This document shows, piece after piece, positions 60,075 to 64,000 of a stretch of DNA of 64,000 bases (its first letter is position 1; every line of letters begins with the position of its first letter). Origin of the DNA: Cellulomonas chitinilytica. Lineage in GTDB: Bacteria > Actinomycetota > Actinomycetes > Actinomycetales > Cellulomonadaceae. The translations under genes were made by a program, and so were the position numbers. The stretch covers positions 62,001 to 126,000 of the forward strand of contig NZ_BONK01000001.1 of the NCBI RefSeq assembly GCF_016862675.1, written 5' to 3'. The notes under the pieces were generated by a model that was not told the origin of the DNA, did no database searches, and saw nothing but the letters and a program-made list of their open reading frames with translations.

Positions 60075-61498
60075 CGTGCGCCTCCTTCGTCGTCCGCCGG
60101 GGGCACCGGCGGCTGTGGCTGCGGGCCGGGACCGCCGACCGGCACCTGCGTGGGCTCCGGGACCGTCGCCGGCGGGTGCTCCTGCACCGGTTCGCCGGGT
60201 GCCGTCGTCGACCGTACCGGCACCCGGAGGTGCACCTCGGTGCCACGACCGGGCCGGCAAGTCACGGTGGCCGTCCCCCCGCGCCGGCGGACCCGGCCCA
60301 TGATCGACTCCCGCACCCCGAACCGGTCCGGCCCGATGCTCTCGACGTCGAACCCGTCGCCGTGGTCCCGCACGAACACCTCGACCTCGGCCGTGCCGAC
60401 CTCCAGGTAGAGCGACACCGGGGGCCGGCCGTGCACCACCGCGTTGACGAGCGCCTCCCGGGTCGCCTGGATCAGGGCCTCCGTGTCCGCGTCCGGCACC
60501 CGGTCGCCCACGAGGACCGCCTCGACCGCCACCGGGTCGCCGCTCGGCCCGGACCTCGAGTCCTCGACCTCCGCGACCACGCCCCGCACGGCCGCCGCGA
60601 GCGATGTACCAGGGGCGGGTCGCTCGTCGTACATCCACTCGCGCAGCTCGCGCTCCTGCGCGCGGGCCATCCGGGCGACCTCCGCCGGGTCGTCCGCGCG
60701 CGCCCGGATGAGCGCCAGCGTCTGCAGCACCGAGTCGTGCAGGTGGGCCGCGATGTCGGCCCGCTCCGACTCGCGGGCACGGGCGGCCCGCTCGTCGCCC
60801 AGCTCACGCACCAGCCGCAGCCACCACGGCGCGAGTACCAGGCCCGCCCCGACGATCACGGCGACCGCCGCGACGACGGCCTGCACCAGCACGCCCGCCT
60901 CGACGCCCCGGCCCGTGCCCTCCCCGACGAGCAGGAGCACACCGGCACCCGCCAGCACGAGACCACCGACCAGCCGCAGCACGCTCACGGGCGTGCGCCC
61001 ACCGGCCCGCTCTCGCAGCCGGCCGCGCTGCACCGCGTCGAGGTTGCTCCACGCGAGCCCGACACCCGCCAGCACCACGAGCACGGGCAGCAGCCACTGC
61101 AGGTTGAGGTCCGCGCCCGAGCGCATCGCGATCAGCAACGCGGCACCGACGACGAGGACGACCCCGACCGCGATGTCCGTGAGCGGCAGCCGCCGGCCGG
61201 GCTGGACGATGCCCTGCCTGGTCGCGAGGCGCGAGACCGCGCTCGGCCGGGCCAGCCGTGCGGCGTCCGCCGGGTCCCCGGCCGGCACCGTGAGCCACCA
61301 GAACACGTAGAGGAACACGCCCGCACCCGCGAGCGGCGTCAGCAGCACGAACGCGAGCCGCACGAGCGCCACCGGGGCGTGCAGATGGGCGGCCAGACCC
61401 GTCGCGACGCCGCCGAACCAGCGTCCGTGGTCCGGACGGCGCAGCGGCAGCCGGGTCGTCGGCGGCGTGCCGGCGGGCGGGCTCCATGTGGGGTGCAC
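60071..61498 (-). CDS. PspC-domain sensor histidine kinase
   Basis: The product has 475 residues. An N-terminal PspC domain (about 18-75: G-G-V-A-T-G-L-A-A-H-L, then a helix) is followed by four more membrane helices. The HisKA_3 dimer helix has the phosphoacceptor His in A-A-H-L-H-D-S-V-L-Q near 245, and a GHKL ATPase domain with A-L-V-N-A-V and G-D-G-F-D follows. The Pro-rich tail is cytosolic. It pairs with the NarL-type regulator and probably senses envelope stress through its PspC domain. GACGAT lies 6 nt before the GTG start. Confidence 0.92.
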   Translation of the reverse strand: MHPTWSPPAGTPPTTRLPLRRPDHGRWFGGVATGLAAHLHAPVALVRLAFVLLTPLAGAGVFLYVFWWLTVPAGDPADAARLARPSAVSRLATRQGIVQPGRRLPLTDIAVGVVLVVGAALLIAMRSGADLNLQWLLPVLVVLAGVGLAWSNLDAVQRGRLRERAGGRTPVSVLRLVGGLVLAGAGVLLLVGEGTGRGVEAGVLVQAVVAAVAVIVGAGLVLAPWWLRLVRELGDERAARARESERADIAAHLHDSVLQTLALIRARADDPAEVARMARAQERELREWMYDERPAPGTSLAAAVRGVVAEVEDSRSGPSGDPVAVEAVLVGDRVPDADTEALIQATREALVNAVVHGRPPVSLYLEVGTAEVEVFVRDHGDGFDVESIGPDRFGVRESIMGRVRRRGGTATVTCRPGRGTEVHLRVPVRSTTAPGEPVQEHPPATVPEPTQVPVGGPGPQPQPPVPPADDEGGAR

Positions 61499-61525
61499 GG
61501 ACCGATCGTCACACGCCCGGAGCCG

Positions 61526-61634
61526 CTCAGGGCCCGATCGGGGCGGACTTCAGGGACGCGGGCCCGCACGTTCAGGGTCGGTTCAGGGTGGCACCCGATG
61601 CCGCGCACGGGGGCCCGGCGGGCACGATCGAGAC
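61526..61634. promoter_or_regulatory. Divergent control region with phased TCAGGG repeats
   Basis: TTCAGGG occurs at 61549-61555, 61571-61577 and 61582-61588, with a related CTCAGGG at 61526-61532. Spacings are about 23, 22 and 11 bp, keeping all copies on one face of the helix. CACGAT (61623-61628) is the leaderless -10 of the PspC/toastrack gene (6 nt before its ATG). The kinase promoter reads the other way. Confidence 0.6.
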
Positions 61635-63245
61635 ATGAACACGACCCCCTCTGCCGAGGAACCCGCCGGCGCCACCGCCGGACCCGGCGCCGGTCCGACG
61701 GCGCCACCGGCCGGGAGCACCGGCCCCGCACCCGGGACGCCGGGCGGCTACGCCCCGTACGCCCCGTACGGCCCGTACCCGGCGTCCGGCCCGGCGCGAC
61801 CGGCCGGCGAGAACAGCTTCTTCACCGGCATCCGCCGCACGGGGCTGTTCCGCGGCGACGACCGCTGGATCGGCGGTGTGTGCGACGGCGTCGCACGGCG
61901 CTTCGGTCTCGACCCGTTGCTCGTCCGGGGCCTGTTCGCCGTGACCGTCCTGCTCGGCGGGCTCGGGCTCATCGTGTACGGCGTCGCCTGGGCTCTCCTG
62001 CCGGAGCAGCGTGACGGCCGGATCCACCTCGAGGAGATGATCGCGGGCCGCTTCGACGTCGCCCTGCTCGGGGCGTTGGCGTTCGTGCTCGTCGGGTTCG
62101 GCCGCGGCGACTCGTGGTTCTGGTTCTGGAACGGCCCGCCGGGATGGATCCAGGCGATGCTGTGGCTCGCGTTCGTCGTCGGCGGCATCGCGCTCGTCGT
62201 CGTCGCCCTCAACCGCCGTCAGCCCGTCGCGCCGCGGGCTGCCGGGTACCCGCCGTACGGCCCCGCCGGCACCGCGGCGACCGGCACCGCACCCACCGCC
62301 GCGCCCGCCGGGACGGGCCCGTGGACCGGTGCGCCGGCCGCCGCACCCCCGGCCCCGACGTACGCCGCGCCGACCGCCACGACGGCTCCGTTCGCCGCCG
62401 CGGCCGCCGCCTACCCGTCGACGGCCCCTCCGGTGACGTACCCGACGGGCTCCCCCGTCGGCGGCTACGGCCCGGCCTCGACGGGTGGCCCCGGCACACC
62501 GCCACCGCCCTACGGCCCGGCCACCGGTGCCCGGCCGACCCCACCGCCGGCCCCGGTCAAAGCACCGAAGCCGCCGAAGCCCCCGCGCTCCGGCCCCGGC
62601 GTCGCGATGGTCGGCATCGTCGTCGCGCTCAGCCTGCTCGGCCTCGCGGTCCTGCTGCTCGCGGAGCGCAGCGGCGACTTCGACGGGCCCGTGCTGCTCA
62701 CGGCGCTCGGGGTCGCGATCGTCCTCGCCGGGCTCGGCATCATCGTCTCCGGCCTGCGGGGCCGCACGAGCGGCACGCTCGGGTTCCTCGCCATCGTCGC
62801 GATCCTCGTCGCCGGACCCGTGGGCGCCAGCGCCGGCGTCGGCGAGTGGTGGTGGACCGACGGCGCGCACCGCACGTTCAGCGCCACCTCCGTCGAGGTG
62901 CCCGACCGTGTCACCGCCGCCCGCGGCTACAACCTCGGCTTCGGGGACGTGACGGTCGACCTCACGCAGATCACGCTCACGTCGGAGACCCTCGACGTGC
63001 CCGTCTCGCTCGGCGCGGGCGACCTCACGATCGTCGTCCCGGACGACGCCGGCGTGGTCGCGGACGTCCGGATCGGCGCCGGGAGCATGACGTGGGACGT
63101 GGACGGCGAGCACACGCAGCACGACGGGGTCGGCCTCGGCACCGTCACCTACTCGAACGACCAGGCCGACGGTGGGACGCCGCAGCTGCACCTGCACGTC
63201 GGTGTCGGCGCCGGCGACGTCCTGATCACGGAGGAGAACCGATGA
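61635..63245 (+). CDS. PspC-domain protein with LiaF/toastrack-like C-terminus
   Basis: The product has 536 residues. A Pro/Gly/Tyr-rich lead (about 1-60) is followed by a PspC domain (about 70-125, G-V-C-D-G-V-A-R-R-F), further membrane helices, a Pro-rich loop (about 205-310) and three helices. The extracytoplasmic beta-rich C-terminus (about 410-536: V-T-V-D-L-T, L-G-A-G-D-L-T-I-V-V-P, G-V-G-A-G-D-V-L-I) resembles the toastrack domain of LiaF-like proteins. In Bacillus LiaF inhibits its kinase, so this protein may control the PspC kinase encoded divergently. The stop overlaps the next ATG. Confidence 0.88.
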   Translation: MNTTPSAEEPAGATAGPGAGPTAPPAGSTGPAPGTPGGYAPYAPYGPYPASGPARPAGENSFFTGIRRTGLFRGDDRWIGGVCDGVARRFGLDPLLVRGLFAVTVLLGGLGLIVYGVAWALLPEQRDGRIHLEEMIAGRFDVALLGALAFVLVGFGRGDSWFWFWNGPPGWIQAMLWLAFVVGGIALVVVALNRRQPVAPRAAGYPPYGPAGTAATGTAPTAAPAGTGPWTGAPAAAPPAPTYAAPTATTAPFAAAAAAYPSTAPPVTYPTGSPVGGYGPASTGGPGTPPPPYGPATGARPTPPPAPVKAPKPPKPPRSGPGVAMVGIVVALSLLGLAVLLLAERSGDFDGPVLLTALGVAIVLAGLGIIVSGLRGRTSGTLGFLAIVAILVAGPVGASAGVGEWWWTDGAHRTFSATSVEVPDRVTAARGYNLGFGDVTVDLTQITLTSETLDVPVSLGAGDLTIVVPDDAGVVADVRIGAGSMTWDVDGEHTQHDGVGLGTVTYSNDQADGGTPQLHLHVGVGAGDVLITEENR

Positions 63246-63949
63246 GCACCAAGAAGTCCCGGCCGGACGACGGCACGGACCCGCGGCCGGACGAGGACGC
63301 GACCGCCGTGCTCCCCCCGGTCGACGAGCCGGCCGAGGCCACGGCCGACGGGCAGGACGAACCGACCGCCGTCCTCCCCGCCGTGGACGACGCCCCCGGT
63401 GCCGTGCCGGACGCGCAGGAGGGCCCGTCCGGCACGGCACCGGCACCCGACGAGGAGCCGCTCGACGGCGACGTCGAGGCACCCGCGGCCGACCTGGCCG
63501 AGCCGACGGACCAGCCGACGCTCGTCCTGGCGGGCGACGGCTCCACGGTCGTCTTCCCCGAGCCGTCCGACGACGCACCGGAGCCGCCCGTGGACGACAC
63601 GGTCCCGCTCGCCGCCGCAGCGCAGGCCGCCCGGCCGAGCCCCCAGCCGGCCGCCACGTCGACCGCGTACACCGCGTACACCGCGCAGCCGGAGCCCGCT
63701 CCCGCCGTCGCGCCGCCGACCGCACCGCCGACCGCGCTGCCTGTCGCGCCGGCCCGGCCGCGCCCCCGCCTGCGGGTCAGCACGGTCGTGTGGGGGCTCG
63801 TCATCGCGACGATCGGCGTGGGCATCCTCGCGTGGGCGTCGGGATTCTCGATCGACCTGCAGCTGTCCGTGATCGTGCTGCTCGCCGCGGCGGGCACGGC
63901 CCTGCTCGTCGGGTCGATCGTCTCGGGGGCGCGCAGCTCCCGGCACTGA
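63242..63949 (+). CDS. Acidic Pro-rich protein with two C-terminal membrane helices
   Basis: The product has 235 residues. A long cytosolic acidic, Pro/Ala-rich part (about 1-175) with repeated T-A-V-L-P-x-V-D-D/E motifs (two copies, plus T-L-V-L and T-V-V-F variants) is followed by two membrane helices (about 178-200 and 205-227). I do not recognise a family. It is co-translated with the PspC/toastrack protein and thus likely works with it at the membrane. Confidence 0.78.
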   Translation: MSTKKSRPDDGTDPRPDEDATAVLPPVDEPAEATADGQDEPTAVLPAVDDAPGAVPDAQEGPSGTAPAPDEEPLDGDVEAPAADLAEPTDQPTLVLAGDGSTVVFPEPSDDAPEPPVDDTVPLAAAAQAARPSPQPAATSTAYTAYTAQPEPAPAVAPPTAPPTALPVAPARPRPRLRVSTVVWGLVIATIGVGILAWASGFSIDLQLSVIVLLAAAGTALLVGSIVSGARSSRH

Positions 63950-63955
63950 CCGGCA

Positions 63956-64000
63956 ACGCCCGAGGCCCGGTCCCCGTCGTCGGGGCCGGGCCTCGGGCGT
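63956..64000 (+). terminator. Hairpin terminator at the window end
   Basis: A 15-bp perfect stem (arms 63956-63970 and 63986-64000) with an inner CCCC/GGGG extension begins a few bp after the stop. It may extend beyond the window. Confidence 0.8.

Overview
This 64 kb window is chromosomal DNA from a very high-GC actinobacterium, most likely Cellulomonas or a close relative in the Micrococcales. The evidence is strong codon GC bias on both strands, many leaderless ATG/GTG starts placed 6-7 nt after a TANNNT-like -10 box, secreted polysaccharide hydrolases (an esterase with a cellulose-binding CBM2, a huge amylopullulanase, a GH3 enzyme), and actinobacterial gene orders (CBS protein/DUF1003/Mrp; purN-purH with DUF3017, mdh and icd nearby). 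I see no rRNA, tRNA, insertion sequence, prophage or CRISPR array.

Layout. 1-2.4 kb: end of a soluble MgtE-like CBS protein, a DUF1003 membrane protein and the Mrp iron-sulfur ATPase. 2.4-5.6 kb: DeoR regulator-galT-galK operon. 5.8-8.9 kb: MacA/MacB-like export operon. 8.9-11 kb: ArsR-like regulator and divergent MFS pump with two operators. 11-12.7 kb: exonuclease III and two VOC proteins. 12.8-15.2 kb: glyA-folD under a ZTP riboswitch. 15.3-17.8 kb: cstA-ybdD. 17.9-19.3 kb: MarR regulator with divergent DMT exporter. 19.6-22.7 kb: small membrane protein, GNAT, purU, AlkZ-like DNA glycosylase. 22.9-25.3 kb: CE1-CBM2 esterase and an ArsR-SRPBCC pair. 25.4-31.5 kb (all minus): monosaccharide ABC transporter (binding protein, ATPase, permease), ROK regulator and an extra single-domain ATPase. 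31.9-41.2 kb: 1940-residue amylopullulanase and a GH3 glycosidase. 41.2-45.2 kb: DUF167, mdh, icd, aquaporin. 45.3-49.6 kb: DUF3017, FAD reductase, purH under a second ZTP riboswitch, purN. 49.7-54 kb: two membrane proteins, sucD-sucC. 54.1-58.4 kb: nucleoside-kinase-like protein, a small HTH/Clp-N-domain module, PcrA helicase. 58.5-64 kb: two small membrane proteins and a PspC/toastrack two-component system read divergently from a shared control region.

How it works together. Three themes recur: (i) polysaccharide to sugar to central metabolism (amylopullulanase, GH3, esterase, sugar ABC transporter, Leloir genes, TCA genes mdh/icd/sucCD), with LacI-like, MalR-like and xylanase-type palindromes at the carbohydrate promoters; (ii) one-carbon and purine metabolism (glyA, folD, purU, purH, purN), with two ZTP riboswitches; (iii) small self-contained regulatory modules in which a regulator lies beside its target and paired palindromes overlap leaderless promoters. 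The least characterised items are the HTH/Clp-N module at 54.9-55.7 kb and the PspC/toastrack locus at 59.4-63.9 kb.
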